A stretch of DNA of 63,496 nucleotides from Barthelona sp. PAP020 (taxonomy: Eukaryota > Metamonada: BaSk clade), in the NCBI GenBank assembly GCA_040182905.1, contig JARQWU010000030.1, positions 1 through 63,496 on the forward strand, given 5' to 3'. Both the position numbers and the translations under genes were made by a program. Position 1 is the first letter of the stretch; each line of letters begins with the position of its first letter. Shown here piece by piece: positions 39,048 to 50,200 of the stretch. The notes beneath the pieces are model-generated. The model was not told the origin of the DNA. It ran no database searches and worked only from the letters and a program-made list of their open reading frames with translations.

Positions 39048-41339
39048 ACCATTGTCACAGTTAAAAAGAATGAAGACAATGGATCAATTGATGAATTTGA
39101 AAGCAATGCTAGTGATAGTTTACAAGACTTGACTTTTGAAGAATTTGATAATAATCAGTCTTTGTTTGTGGATTCCTTGTTAGATAATGGAAGTTATCCT
39201 GAAACGAAAGGTATTGTTGATGGTTCATTTGGTTCAAATGATGAAATAGGATGTGATCAAGAAGATTGTGAAAATTCAAATGTTGAAGATGATGTTGACC
39301 TTTTAATGAAAGAACACTTGGTTGAAAAGGAAGACTGTTCCTTTGTGATAAGGAATGAGGATGAAGATGACTTTTACCATCCAAATTCAAAATTCAAAAT
39401 TGAAAAAAAGATTAATAGGCGCATAGGAACATTTGAAGACCTGACAACAGATCATAGTCTTACTGATTACAGTGTGGTTGATGATAATGATGATTTGATT
39501 GTTGATCCTAAGGATAGGGTGAGTTTTCAACATGAAACTGTTGCAAATAGATCCACATTGGTAAACCTGTCCGACAGTTTTTTTGAAGAAGAGTATCCAG
39601 ACAATGATTGCAATTCTGCATTTTTAACTGAAAAAGCAGTAGTTTTTGAAACAGTACATGATAGTAGCCAAAACTTGGAAGTTCAGATTGAAAATATTCG
39701 TTGTGAAAATGATGACTTACTGTTAGATTCAGAGCATCTTTGGACTCGTTCTCCATTTTCTCCGAAAGATATCGAAACTGAAAGTAGTTTTAATGAAAGT
39801 ATTGATTTATCCTCCCCTAAACCTCCCAAATCTCCCAAATCTCCCAAATCAACCTTTACAACTTTTATTATTAACAATACTGCAGATGAGGCTTCTGAAT
39901 TGATACCAGACGTTGTTGATGCACATTTGGATGAAGAGGATGTTAATGTTGAAGTGGATCATGATGATAATGAGCTTTTAAATCCGTCTTTTGTGACAAA
40001 CAGTTCTTTATTCAGTGAAGATAACGGTGAGATTGTTGATATTCATGCTGTTAAAGATACCAATGAAGTTAACAACTCAAATTTTACTGAATCAATAAAG
40101 GAAAAGATGAGAAAAGCAGAGGATGAAGAAAAGGAATTGATAATTTCTGTTGATAAAAATCATGCTATATCATTAAAACCAAGGATGATGGATGAACCTA
40201 TTTTTGATACTGATAGTGTTGAAATTTCAAAAGTTTGTTTTGATTCAGATGTCAAAAAGAAGAAAAAAACCATAAAAAATAAAAGCATTGTTCTCAATAA
40301 AAAAGAAAAATTTGATGACCCAAATCATATGAACTTGAATCACTCAAATGATGCAAATGAGAAAGAAAACAAAAAAATAAGTTCAAAAAAACCTAACACT
40401 GCTGTTTCTAAAACTGAAAATTTTGAAAGTTTAAAAAGTCCAGTTCAAAAAGATTCAGAAAACCTCTTTGACAGAACGAAACAATTGATGACTCACACAT
40501 TGACAATGAAACCTTTTACCGATGATAAGTTTGTTCCAAATACACTTCATCAACGTAATAGGTTGTTTAGAATCAAATCTAAAGAGGAATTACCAACTTT
40601 TGCTGGTTTTGATGATATGAAGGACACATTTCGAGAAAATGATGATTTTTCCACAGATGTTGTTAATTTTAACCTGAAAGACAGAGATATTAAGCATAAA
40701 AATTTACCAGAGGAAGAAAATAACAATTTGATTGCTTCCATTTCAAAACAACGAAGCAATTCCAATGCTAACACAAATAACAAATCTTTTGTCATTGAAT
40801 CAACCGGAAAAACCAACACCATTGATCATATTGCAAAACTACCATTCAATTCTGGTTTAAAATCTGCAAATTTCACTCGTTTAACACAACAACTTGATGA
40901 TTTTGAAAAGATGGAGAATGATTACAGAAATAGACTTGTTGATTTGCAAAAGAATATTTACAGACCTGCTGAAGATTCCTTTTTAATACCAAGCTTATCA
41001 AAAGCTTTTATTTCTATAAATGAAGAATTTACCAAAGCAAAGCTCGAAGAAAGTTGCAATAGGGAACGAGAACATGCCAAAAATGAAGCTGCAAAATTTG
41101 AATCAACTTTATCACATTCAGACTTTTTATTGTCTAAAACAGTGTTGACTGAACCAAAATCAATGGTTGAAAGTGTGAAAAAACATTTGCTTGAGATGGA
41201 AAACAGGGAATTAGAAGAATTCAAGTTGTCTATATCTGTTCAAAATGTTTTAGAGGATTCGATAACAAATTTTCTTGATTCTTCAAATTTTTCAAATGAA
41301 TCAGATCTTTTCACTCCTTTAGATTGCCCTCCTTGGTGA
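38541..41339 (+). CDS. Large acidic, mostly disordered protein of unknown function
   Basis: 932 residues. Residues 1-110 look folded (VRTDFHFKIEGKTKKGYRRV, FSEGKFRIYQEDF). The rest is dominated by Asp, Glu, Asn, Ser and Lys, with an uninterrupted eight-Asp run near residue 160 encoded by GAT repeats and a PKPPKSPKSPKS stretch near 430. A moderately conserved-looking segment lies near 650-700 (MKPFTDDKFVPNTLHQRNRLF). The C-terminal 150 residues are helical (TKAKLEESCNREREHAKNEA) and end in FTPLDCPPW. There is no signal peptide or membrane segment. A nuclear or chromatin-linked role would fit the composition but is only a guess. Confidence 0.7.
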
Positions 41340-41526
41340 ATTGTAAATAATATTCAACTTTTTATTTATTTTTTTTTGTTTTGATGTGAATAATTAGAAT
41401 CCATTTGGAAAGAAGTAGAAATTCTGATTGAGGAATTTTGGATCCTTTCCAACAATTCTTTTTGATTTGATTGTTTAATTTTAATTTACAATATTTCTTC
41501 TTTGAATATATTTCATTCATGTGTTA

Positions 41527-42846
41527 ATGAAAAGAAAAATAAGAAAAAAAGTCGATTTTGAGAAAGAATTTTTACAAATTGTGTCACCAAGGATTGATGA
41601 ATTGAATATTGTTACAACTGAAGAAATTTACATCAATAAATCAGATTATTTGTGTAAATGTAATTTTTCAAATGATGGAAATTATTTTGTTTGTGTTGGT
41701 TGGGAAGGAACTGTAAAAGTATTTGATTCAACAACAAATTTGTTAATCAGGACTTTAACTTATCATTGTGGTATTGTTTATGATGTTAGATTTTCTTCGG
41801 ATTCAAAATGGATGGCAACAGTTTCAGAGGATGAAAGTGTGATTATTTATGATATGAAAACATTTATTTTTGACAAAATATTTTATCCATCAAGTCATGG
41901 TTTGCAATGCTGTTTTTCTAAATGTTCCAAGTATCTTTTTGTGTATAACTTTGATGGTACGTTTGATAAATGGAATTTAAAAGATTATAGTTGTTATTCC
42001 ATTCGTTTTTTGGGAGTAATAAAGGGAGCAACACATTTTTGTTTGGACTTGTCCAACGATGGTGATTACATTTATTTATTACAATCTGGTTTTAATTTTT
42101 CACGACTTAGTAAAATAAAAGCTTCTGACTTTGAACAAATTGAAGCAATTGATGTGCAGTTTTCTGCATTAGCATTTAAATTAATAATTAGTGATGAATC
42201 CAAGGTATTAATTGGTGGATATGATAACTCCACAAGTGAATCAAAGTTGGAATTGTTTTATGAGGGACAGAAAATGTCATCTTACAAATGTCCACCAAAA
42301 AGTGGTGCTATCAACGCCATTGAGTTATTAAATGGGAGTAATTTTATCGTAACAATTTCCCCAAGAAATTGTAATCCTGGTTTGATAGCCATTTTCAATA
42401 TCAACTATTCAAATGAAATTTCTGCCATAAATTGCAAGATTGATAATTTGCTGGCAGCAATGTGTATCTCTGATGACAAAGGGAAGTTGGTTGTTGGAAA
42501 AGTTAAGAAATATCATCTGTCTGTGATGAGTCTCTTTGACCCATTTTGTTTTGAAGAGGAAAAAAGTGACTGTATCAACAAATTGATTGAATTGTCAAAA
42601 ATCACTTCAGTGGTGGAAAATGAAAAAGGAATCATTTCTCTGGCACATCGGTATTGCAGGATGTTGAATTTTGATCTTGTAAAGACTCTGATATCTTTTG
42701 GTGTTTGCATGAAAAAAGAAGAATATTCATTGGTTTGTGACAATTATTGGGATTTGGTTGATATCAATGAAAGAAATGGAGGGAATTTCAAGCAATTGAT
42801 GAACGAATTTCAGCTTGTTGAAAACAATGAAATTGATGATGATTGA
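41527..42846 (+). CDS. WD-repeat protein with family C-terminal module
   Basis: 439 residues from the ATG at 41527, preceded in frame by GTG-TTA only. WD-like blades span about residues 45-330: CNFSNDGNYFVCVGWEGTVK, VRFSSDSKWMATVSEDESV and LSNDGDYIYLLQSG. They probably form one seven-bladed propeller, although few blades end in a true WD. The last 90 residues are a helical module (LIELSKI ... FGVCMKKEEYS ... YWDLVDINERNGGNFKQL) with an acidic tail. The same module ends the ankyrin protein at 30428-31912 and two decayed relatives at 427-1709 and 55334-56547. This is the only intact WD copy in the window. Function is unknown; propeller and ankyrin parts suggest interchangeable protein-binding arrays. 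Confidence 0.82.
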   Translation: MKRKIRKKVDFEKEFLQIVSPRIDELNIVTTEEIYINKSDYLCKCNFSNDGNYFVCVGWEGTVKVFDSTTNLLIRTLTYHCGIVYDVRFSSDSKWMATVSEDESVIIYDMKTFIFDKIFYPSSHGLQCCFSKCSKYLFVYNFDGTFDKWNLKDYSCYSIRFLGVIKGATHFCLDLSNDGDYIYLLQSGFNFSRLSKIKASDFEQIEAIDVQFSALAFKLIISDESKVLIGGYDNSTSESKLELFYEGQKMSSYKCPPKSGAINAIELLNGSNFIVTISPRNCNPGLIAIFNINYSNEISAINCKIDNLLAAMCISDDKGKLVVGKVKKYHLSVMSLFDPFCFEEEKSDCINKLIELSKITSVVENEKGIISLAHRYCRMLNFDLVKTLISFGVCMKKEEYSLVCDNYWDLVDINERNGGNFKQLMNEFQLVENNEIDDD

Positions 42847-43043
42847 ATTTCATAAATGATATGTTTTTTTTCTTTTTGTTCATTTTTGTTTTGTTAGAAA
42901 CAAGCAAAGCTTTCTTAAAAAATGTTAAGTTCTTTGTTGAATGATAATAAAAAACTATATGAAAACAATTTTTTTTGAAATATTTACAGGGATAAATGAA
43001 AAAATTATTGTAGCAAATGAAAAGAAAGCTTTAATATTCAAAA

Positions 43044-44402
43044 TTAAATTTCAAGGGCTAAAATTTCCAAAGTATCAATGACCTCTTCATCTTCAGATTC
43101 AACAAATGAGAATTTCAAATCATCATCTGATTCAGTTATAATATTGTTCTTTGCTTCAAGCTCTTCAGTAAATGGATCAAATTCCTTTTCAAAAGAACGA
43201 ATTTCAGTGGTGAGAGAAACAAAAATAGGTGAAGAACTATCTAATTCATCAGAAATACCTTCAACCAAACCATCATCAATCATGCATTGACATTCCTTCA
43301 TTATCTTTTCAGCCAAACAACGATACTCCTCCTCTTTATCAGGATATCTCTTGATCTTGTCCAATATTTCAAAAAACATCCAGTAAAGGGTGATAAATTC
43401 TTCTTTTTCTGACATTTGTAATGACATTTGAGAGAGACACTTGGCTGCCATTGAGGTTGTTCGAATTGAGGGATGAAATAACAGTTCTTGAAACTCTATA
43501 TCTTGAAATAACAAAACAGATACCAAATCTCTTATATAAATGGGGACTTTAGTCAGATCTTCTTCAGTTTGAACATCAACACCTAACATTTCAACAACAA
43601 TCTTACCAAGGGAATAAAGATCAGGATTCTTACCTTCATACTTCAAAAAGGCATTGTATTTTGTTGGTTGACAAAATGTACAATTAAACGATGGGTCATC
43701 CAACTTTACAATTACCTCGAAAAAATTGTTTTCTGATATTTCAGCTTCAAAACTTTCAAAATGATCAAAAGCAGGCAATTGAAGTAAAACTTGTTCTGGT
43801 TCTAATCGATAATAAGGGCGAAGCTTGCATTCATGTAAATGTAAGAGACCATTCAAAATTTGCCTGACAACAAAAAGAATGAATTCAACATCAAAAATTT
43901 CAAATTTATTCATTAACTGTTTTAAATTGCCTCCATTACAATGTTCTAAAAATAACTTGACGTTACCAGTTGAAATGTCATCATGAATAGAATATACAGA
44001 ACATATATTCATATGTTCTTTTAAAGAAGAATATTTGGTAATGTTTTCATGATAATTGTTGAAATTTTTATAAAGTTTTCGAGCATTCACTGAATTTACA
44101 TTTTTTAAACAAACCAAAGTTTCAGAATCAGCTAATTTTAAAATTGAAGTTATTGTGGATGATCCAACATGTAAATCTTGATCAAAAGTTATTTGGTCTT
44201 CTTGAATTTCTTCTAAACTTGGTGATTTCAATGAAGTTTTATCATAGTCTAAATTTTTAAATAATTTTTTCTCATTCATAACACAAAAATTCACATTTCG
44301 ACAATCAAATTGTGAAAAAAAAATTTGTTTTAATTTTATCACAGACCAGACAAACATTGTCAAAGCTTTTGATTCGCTTTCTTTTTCATACAAATGAATC
44401 AT
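43044..44402 (-). CDS. Protein kinase-like pseudokinase
   Basis: 452 residues with a kinase fold at about 55-350. The subdomain II lysine seems kept (LVCLKNVN, near 96). A hinge and helix-D region follows (LFLEHCNGGNLKQLMNKF), then helix E (ILNGLLHLHECKL). The catalytic loop reads YYRLEPEQVLL instead of HRDLKPENILL (near 195), so the catalytic Asp, Lys and Asn are all lost. The DFG position reads KLDDPS. Helix F is recognisable (PDLYSLGKIVVEML). The lost residues make phosphotransfer very unlikely, so it is probably a scaffold or allosteric pseudokinase related to STE/NEK-type kinases. The C-terminal 100 residues are acidic. An ATG about 40 codons downstream (at MNEKKLF) is an alternative start. 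Confidence 0.75.
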   Translation of the reverse strand: MIHLYEKESESKALTMFVWSVIKLKQIFFSQFDCRNVNFCVMNEKKLFKNLDYDKTSLKSPSLEEIQEDQITFDQDLHVGSSTITSILKLADSETLVCLKNVNSVNARKLYKNFNNYHENITKYSSLKEHMNICSVYSIHDDISTGNVKLFLEHCNGGNLKQLMNKFEIFDVEFILFVVRQILNGLLHLHECKLRPYYRLEPEQVLLQLPAFDHFESFEAEISENNFFEVIVKLDDPSFNCTFCQPTKYNAFLKYEGKNPDLYSLGKIVVEMLGVDVQTEEDLTKVPIYIRDLVSVLLFQDIEFQELLFHPSIRTTSMAAKCLSQMSLQMSEKEEFITLYWMFFEILDKIKRYPDKEEEYRCLAEKIMKECQCMIDDGLVEGISDELDSSSPIFVSLTTEIRSFEKEFDPFTEELEAKNNIITESDDDLKFSFVESEDEEVIDTLEILALEI

Positions 44403-44467
44403 AATAAATATATTGTTTCATATTTAAGAGTTTTTTAAAAAAAATAAAATTTCTTTATAAATGAAAA

Positions 44468-45142
44468 CTATTTCAACATGGATGATTCAATAATGATTTG
44501 GTCATTCAAAATAGGATTTCTTTTATAAGTGTTGCTTTCCAAATGTTTTTCATCATTACAATGATAGAAAAATTCATTTATTGGAACATTTTCCTCATTA
44601 CAATATTGACATTTCGTAAATTGCAAAAAATGACCATGATAAACTCTTTCTCTGTTTTGACGTTTCTTCAAATCCAAACAAAAGTGTTTGGCTTCTTCAA
44701 CTAAACGGATATCATCTTTTGAATCCAAAGAACTTTTGTTTTTTTGAGCACTCTGTGATGATTTATGATATTTGGTGGAAGTTCGAAATTGTTGATATTG
44801 TGGTGTAGTTTCAGTTATTCTCAATTCTTTTCCATAAAGTTCAAGACATTTTTTATTTAATCTATCCAAAAGACTATCTCTGTAGGAAATAGGAATATTA
44901 AGCTGTTTGCAGGCATTTTCAAAATCTTCATCCATACTATCAAGACTCTCAACAACCATCAATTTATATTCGGGATAAATAACAACATCATTTCTTTGAT
45001 CATATGTGAATACTATTGAACCAAACATATATAATAGTTTGGCTAGTTGTTGAGTTTTAGAATCTTTGGGCAAACAAAACAAACATATTTTTGCTTTGTG
45101 AAATATCTTGGTTGTATCATCGATTTTTTTTCTATGATTCAT
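44468..45142 (-). CDS. BRCT-like plus C2H2-type zinc-finger protein, possibly Dbf4-like
   Basis: 224 residues. Residues 10-75 have the pattern of a BRCT domain (AKICLFCLP...QQLAKLLYMFGSIVFTYD...DVVIYPEYKLMVVES). The C-terminal part has one zinc-finger motif, C-x2-C-x12-H-x5-H (CQYCNEENV ... FYHCNDEKH), near 180-205. An N-terminal BRCT with a C-terminal C-C-H-H finger is the layout of Dbf4, the regulatory subunit of Cdc7 kinase in replication initiation, but the spacing differs from the usual finger and the middle motif is not evident. It is much shorter than animal Dbf4. It lies 65 bp upstream of the pseudokinase on the same strand. I hold the Dbf4 assignment loosely. Confidence 0.5.
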   Translation of the reverse strand: MNHRKKIDDTTKIFHKAKICLFCLPKDSKTQQLAKLLYMFGSIVFTYDQRNDVVIYPEYKLMVVESLDSMDEDFENACKQLNIPISYRDSLLDRLNKKCLELYGKELRITETTPQYQQFRTSTKYHKSSQSAQKNKSSLDSKDDIRLVEEAKHFCLDLKKRQNRERVYHGHFLQFTKCQYCNEENVPINEFFYHCNDEKHLESNTYKRNPILNDQIIIESSMLK

Positions 45143-45323
45143 AGATGTTCATTTACTTGTTAATCATGAAAAAAAAAAATATTAAAAATTTGACATAAAT
45201 TTGTTTTATAAATTTTGTTTAGATATATACAATGTTTATTAAAAATAGAGAAATTTATTTAAGAAAACAAAAAAAGGAAACAGAATTATTTTTTTAATAT
45301 CGTGATTGAATGAATATGGGCCG

Positions 45324-46490
45324 ATGATATATAATTGGAAAATTATGACAATATTGTGTTTGTTAACAAGTTTGATGAATGTCCAAATGAAACCCTTTTT
45401 TCCAAATTCCAAATTTTTTGTTAATAAAGAAGATAGTGGAATATCTGAAGAATGTGAACTGTTAGATTTGAAATTTTCAGGAAGGTTTTTTTCTGCTCAA
45501 TCATCAAATGTTCCTTCATCGTTTAATTGGCTAAATTATTTGAATGAGCCGAATATTATTTCGCTTGGATATTGCAATGCATATTATGCGATGGCAAATG
45601 TCTATGCGTCGCAGTTAATCTATCAAAAACAATTTCAAAAGCAAATTTCCTTCAGTCTACAATCTATTATTAGTTGCATTGGAAAGTCTTCATGTAAGGG
45701 AGGTGACCCTTTTTTACCATGGATTTTGTCATCTTTATCACCCACATACAACAACCCTTATTATTATCATTTTGAATCCGACTTTCATTATATGGGGTCT
45801 GATACTATTCCTTGTCCTTCTGAGACAATTTTATCACAAAGAAGTAAAATACAGTGTTGGGGTATTGTTGGAAGTTCCATTGATCCTATTTTAGGATTAA
45901 CACCAGTAACGATAACCGATATTAGTCATTCTTTGTTGGAATATGGACCTTTATTAACCCAAATCAAGTGTTCTTTGTCAATTCCTGTGGAAATTTTGAC
46001 AAGTGAATTGTGTGGAGTTGAGAGAATTGATTTTGACTTAATCACAAACGTTAATGTGTTTCCAACCGTTATTTATGGATATGAATCGATTGAAGAGGAG
46101 TTATATTGGTTAATTCAAATCTTTGATGAAAACTTAGGAGGAAAATATAAAGTTTTAAGTTCAAACAAAGGATTTGGAGTTGGTGGTATTCGTTCTTTTG
46201 TTGCAACCGCATCTTTTGATAAAAATGAGTGTCCTTCTTTCAATCGTTTCTTATCTAACTATTACAATAAATGTTTACCATTATTTGATGAGGATCTATC
46301 CCCAATAACAACAAATGATTATGATTCAACAATATTATCAAATTTTTTGTTGTTTTTAGTTGTATTGTTCTTTGGTGTTACTTTTCATACATACATAATC
46401 AGTTTAAATAAATTTTCCAATGAAAAAAATAACATTTCCACTGTTTCCACTGCCACCATACTGGATGATTATGAAAGAGTTGAAGATTAA
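45324..46490 (+). CDS. Cathepsin Z/X-like cysteine protease homologue, catalytically inactive, membrane-anchored
   Basis: 388 residues from the ATG at 45324; the earlier frame start is TTG. A hydrophobic N-terminus (MTILCLLTSLMNVQ) is a probable signal peptide. The papain fold begins VPSSFNWLNYLN (about residue 65), matching the cathepsin X/Z mature start. The active-site motif CGSCWA is replaced by CNAYYA (near 87), so the nucleophilic Cys is Tyr. Later features include SIISCIGKSSCKGGD (like IDCGNAGSCEGG) and FPTVIYGYES where NHVVSVAGWG would carry the His, and the Asn motif is gone. A transmembrane helix (FLLFLVVLFFGVTF, near 340-360) precedes a short cytosolic tail. It is probably a surface or lysosomal pseudo-protease used for binding; role unknown. 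Confidence 0.72.
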   Translation: MIYNWKIMTILCLLTSLMNVQMKPFFPNSKFFVNKEDSGISEECELLDLKFSGRFFSAQSSNVPSSFNWLNYLNEPNIISLGYCNAYYAMANVYASQLIYQKQFQKQISFSLQSIISCIGKSSCKGGDPFLPWILSSLSPTYNNPYYYHFESDFHYMGSDTIPCPSETILSQRSKIQCWGIVGSSIDPILGLTPVTITDISHSLLEYGPLLTQIKCSLSIPVEILTSELCGVERIDFDLITNVNVFPTVIYGYESIEEELYWLIQIFDENLGGKYKVLSSNKGFGVGGIRSFVATASFDKNECPSFNRFLSNYYNKCLPLFDEDLSPITTNDYDSTILSNFLLFLVVLFFGVTFHTYIISLNKFSNEKNNISTVSTATILDDYERVED

Positions 46491-46722
46491 AATAATATTT
46501 TTTTCCTTTCTTTTTTTGAATGTAAATAAAATAAATAAATAGTTTTTAAGTTTGATATTTCTGCTCTTTTTTTTTTGAAAGAAAAACTGAATTTTTTGAT
46601 GAAAACAAAAAAACAAAGGTTAGTAACTTTGTAAAGAGGAATCTATTATTTATTCACAGTTGATATCTTTATCATTAATTATATTACTTAAGTCATACTA
46701 AACATATTTATTCAAAAATTAA

Positions 46723-47211
46723 ATGAACAAACAAAAAGAATTTATACCATCATTTCTAAACAATGTTAATCATGATAATAACTCAAATACAAATGATAAT
46801 ATACCGTCTTGGGTTTTTATAGAACCACCAATGTTTAGAAAACAAGAAACAGTCGAGAAAGAAGTGGAAAAGGTTTGTACCACCAAAATTAGTGGATTTT
46901 TATGTTTCATATTTGTTGCTTTAATATTATGCTCAATATTATTAATAAGTACTCTTTATAATTATTTTGATTTGGATATGACAAATAAAGAAGATTCATA
47001 TGAACAGATGAATGTCTTCAAACCACCAGATTCAATCATTATTAATCATCCAATTGACGACCTATATTCAATAACAAAACCACAAGATAAACAAGAACAA
47101 ACTATTTACTTAAAGTTAAAAACCAGCACTACAACACTTAATAACAACAAAGAAAGCCAAATCAACATGAACAAACGAATAACGGTGAACAGAATGTTGC
47201 CAATTGTTTAA
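46723..47211 (+). CDS. Hypothetical single-pass membrane protein
   Basis: 162 residues with one hydrophobic segment at about 57-80 (GFLCFIFVALILCSILLIST) between an Asn/Glu-rich N-terminal half and a Thr/Asn/Lys-rich C-terminal half. There is no cleavable signal peptide, so it is probably a type II or tail-like single-pass protein. Its TAA stop at 47209-47211 overlaps the stop codon of the convergent VPS13-like gene (47208-47210) by two bases. No family recognised. Confidence 0.55.
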   Translation: MNKQKEFIPSFLNNVNHDNNSNTNDNIPSWVFIEPPMFRKQETVEKEVEKVCTTKISGFLCFIFVALILCSILLISTLYNYFDLDMTNKEDSYEQMNVFKPPDSIIINHPIDDLYSITKPQDKQEQTIYLKLKTSTTTLNNNKESQINMNKRITVNRMLPIV

Positions 47212-50200
47212 TTGACATTTTTCAATTCATGTAGAAGAACGTATATTTTTTGAATAATTTGAGCCGAACCTAATAGAGTAAAATCATGTAAATTAGAGTT
47301 ATCCATCATTTTGAAATGTAAAATATTAGTCTTCATTTGATGATATGTCAGATTGATTGTTTTCAAAATATTTCTGTTTAGATGGATAATTCCGTTTGTT
47401 GTAAATAATGTCAATTTTGTAGAATCAATGCCACAAAATACTGGTTCACTATTGTTTAAACTATTTGAAGAAACACTTTTTATCACCAAATTACAAATAA
47501 AAAAATATTTGGTATTTCCAATGCATAAATATTTCCAAAGGTATTTTGTTTTAAAATATTGAATGTTTTCATATGTTTCAACCCTTGCTCTCACTTGATT
47601 TGATTCATTTGCAAGATGTGAATAATTTCTATTTGAAACAATATCATATCCATTGCTCCTTCCGCCAATTTTTTTTCCAAGACTGGCAAAAGAACCAGAA
47701 CCAAAAGACAAAACACCTGAAATGGGTTTTGCAATCGTGTGATAAATACCTTTCATAACACCTGTGACACCGCTCTTTATTGTGCCTTGCTTGAATCCTT
47801 CCTTTGAATCAACAACAACTGAAGTAAAACCACCAAGTACACCTCTTCCAAAAGATTTTAAACCATCAGCCATATTGTCAGAAGAGACATTTCTATCCAA
47901 AGTAATAGCTAAGGAATTACTAAATGATGCAGCTGTATCAAAAGTCACTTTTGACAATTGTTTGAACAAATTAAATACACCTGTTTCAGGATACTCTCTT
48001 AAAGCTTCTTTAACAACATGTAATATGTTAGAAGGTGCACCAAACAATTGTATATTCCCTAAAATTGAACTCCAATTTGTTTTTAAATTGTCAATATACT
48101 GATTTAAAACGTCATTAGAAAACTCTTCAAAACCAAATAACAAATGTGGTCTGTGATATAAAATAGGTAATTCAAACGTGATTGGCGCTAAACTTACATT
48201 AACTGGCAAATAAGGTATCAAACCACTTATTGTCAACTTAGTATCTTCAAAAGCTCTTAAGCGATTGAGAAAAATGATTGGATAATTTTTTTGTTTGTTT
48301 GAACCTTGATTAACATCTAACAAAGTTTTAAAAGTTTGAAAAAATGAATGGGTGTTTAAAAATTCAATTAATTCTCTGAAATAATTAGGAAAATTGACAT
48401 TTATTGCTGAACAATGAAAGAATAAATCAAAGTATAATCCATTAGATGTTAATAAATTGATAGAACATTGTGGAACATTTAAAATAGAATGATTACGTGA
48501 AAGACACTCAAAATTATTCATTTGAATACTGAATTGATTCCCATTAAAAGTAAACTTTGAACTATCAATAGTCAAATGAAGGTTGAAATCAGAAACACTT
48601 TGTTCCATTCCATTCTTTATATTTTCATCACTTGCAATACCTAAAAATAGTTTATCTATGTCGAAAATAATATCATTTTTGTTTTTATCAAATATTTTTT
48701 TTAAAACTTTCCAAAATTTTGAAAATTTTGTTTCTATAAAATTATTTGCCACAACATTTTTAAATCCTTCCAAATCATCTCCAAAAGTTTGTATTAGTTC
48801 CAAATCATCAAATATGAAAGATTTATCTTGTTTTATCAATCCTTCTATGTTTTCTTCAATATAATATCTTTCATCTGTTTTCATATGAGGTAAGCTTAAA
48901 AAAGCTCTATCTTTGCTAAACCTCCAATTTAACAAATATTTGTACTTAGCAATAATGGGATTATCAGTAAAGACTTTAAACAATTGCTGTTTTTGGGTTT
49001 TTGCTTCATCAAAATAAATGGCAGTAGCATGCTCACAATTCAAAAGTACACTGACAGGCATTTCAACAAATCTCATTTCTGATTCCTCGAATATCAAATA
49101 AAACCCAAAAGGAAATGTTTCATGAAGCAAAAGAATGGAAGAATTCATTGAAACAGATACATTATAAACGTTTTGGATATTTTTTTCGGGGAATGTTTCA
49201 CAAACACGAATTTGTACTGTGTTAGGCAGATAAAAAGTTGAAACACTATCATATGGGTTCAAAGAAACATTAAATGCAGAATTTTCAAAAATTATCGAAT
49301 ATTTAGTACTGTTTTTGATTGTATAATAAGTGTCAAAGGATAAAATTTTCTTTGGTTTGATAACCTTACGAAGTTTATCTGGAATGACACCAAATGAATC
49401 AACTGTTTGATTTGAAAATTCTTGTTCAATTTCTTGCACTGTTAAATCAACTTTAAACACAAATGAAGAATTTTCTTCGCTTTCAGTGATATTATATTCA
49501 AAAAGACCCATTGTGGGACCAAATTTATCAAGTTTCTCGGAATAAAAATTATACCTCAAATCGGATAAACCCTCAATGTCAAAATACAAAGAATTTTCAG
49601 TATTTGCAAGGATATATTTCTTGGACACCAAATCTTTATGCCATAATTGAATTTTTGGGAAATTTTTTGGAATTTTCACAAGAAGATACGAGTTGATTAT
49701 CACAAATATTCCGTATGCTTGATTTATAATTTCAACACTGACGTTGGGCGACAAAATTTGTTTAAACTTCTTTCTTTTGTGTAAAGGAACTGAAAAATCA
49801 AATATCATTGCTTCCTTTAAATCACAAATGCTTAAAGATATTGTATCATTGTCAGAAACAGTTGTTGATAATCCATCAATTTTAAATGCTTCAAAAACTT
49901 TAGCATTAATTTGAATGTAACTACTTGTACGATTAATAACAGTAACTGTCGGACAAATAAGTAAAACGTTCATGCTTTGCGTTCTTAAATTTGTTTGGGA
50001 AGCAGGATTTAAAATTTTACACAAAGAATGGTAACTTTCTCTCAAGAATATTGGACGATCCAACACTATTCCCATACCCTTTCGAATATTAATATTGTAA
50101 ATAGTGAGTGTTGGTCTTTCGAAAAATTGATGGTCAAAAGACTCAAGAGTTTCTTCATTAACCAAAAGAGAATGATCAAGAAGATTGAAAACACTCTTTT

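Noticed and set aside
30428-42846. CRISPR-like array from regularly spaced repeats
   Set aside because: The regular 99-bp spacing is a protein-coding ankyrin array in one frame in a eukaryotic sequence, without distinct spacers.
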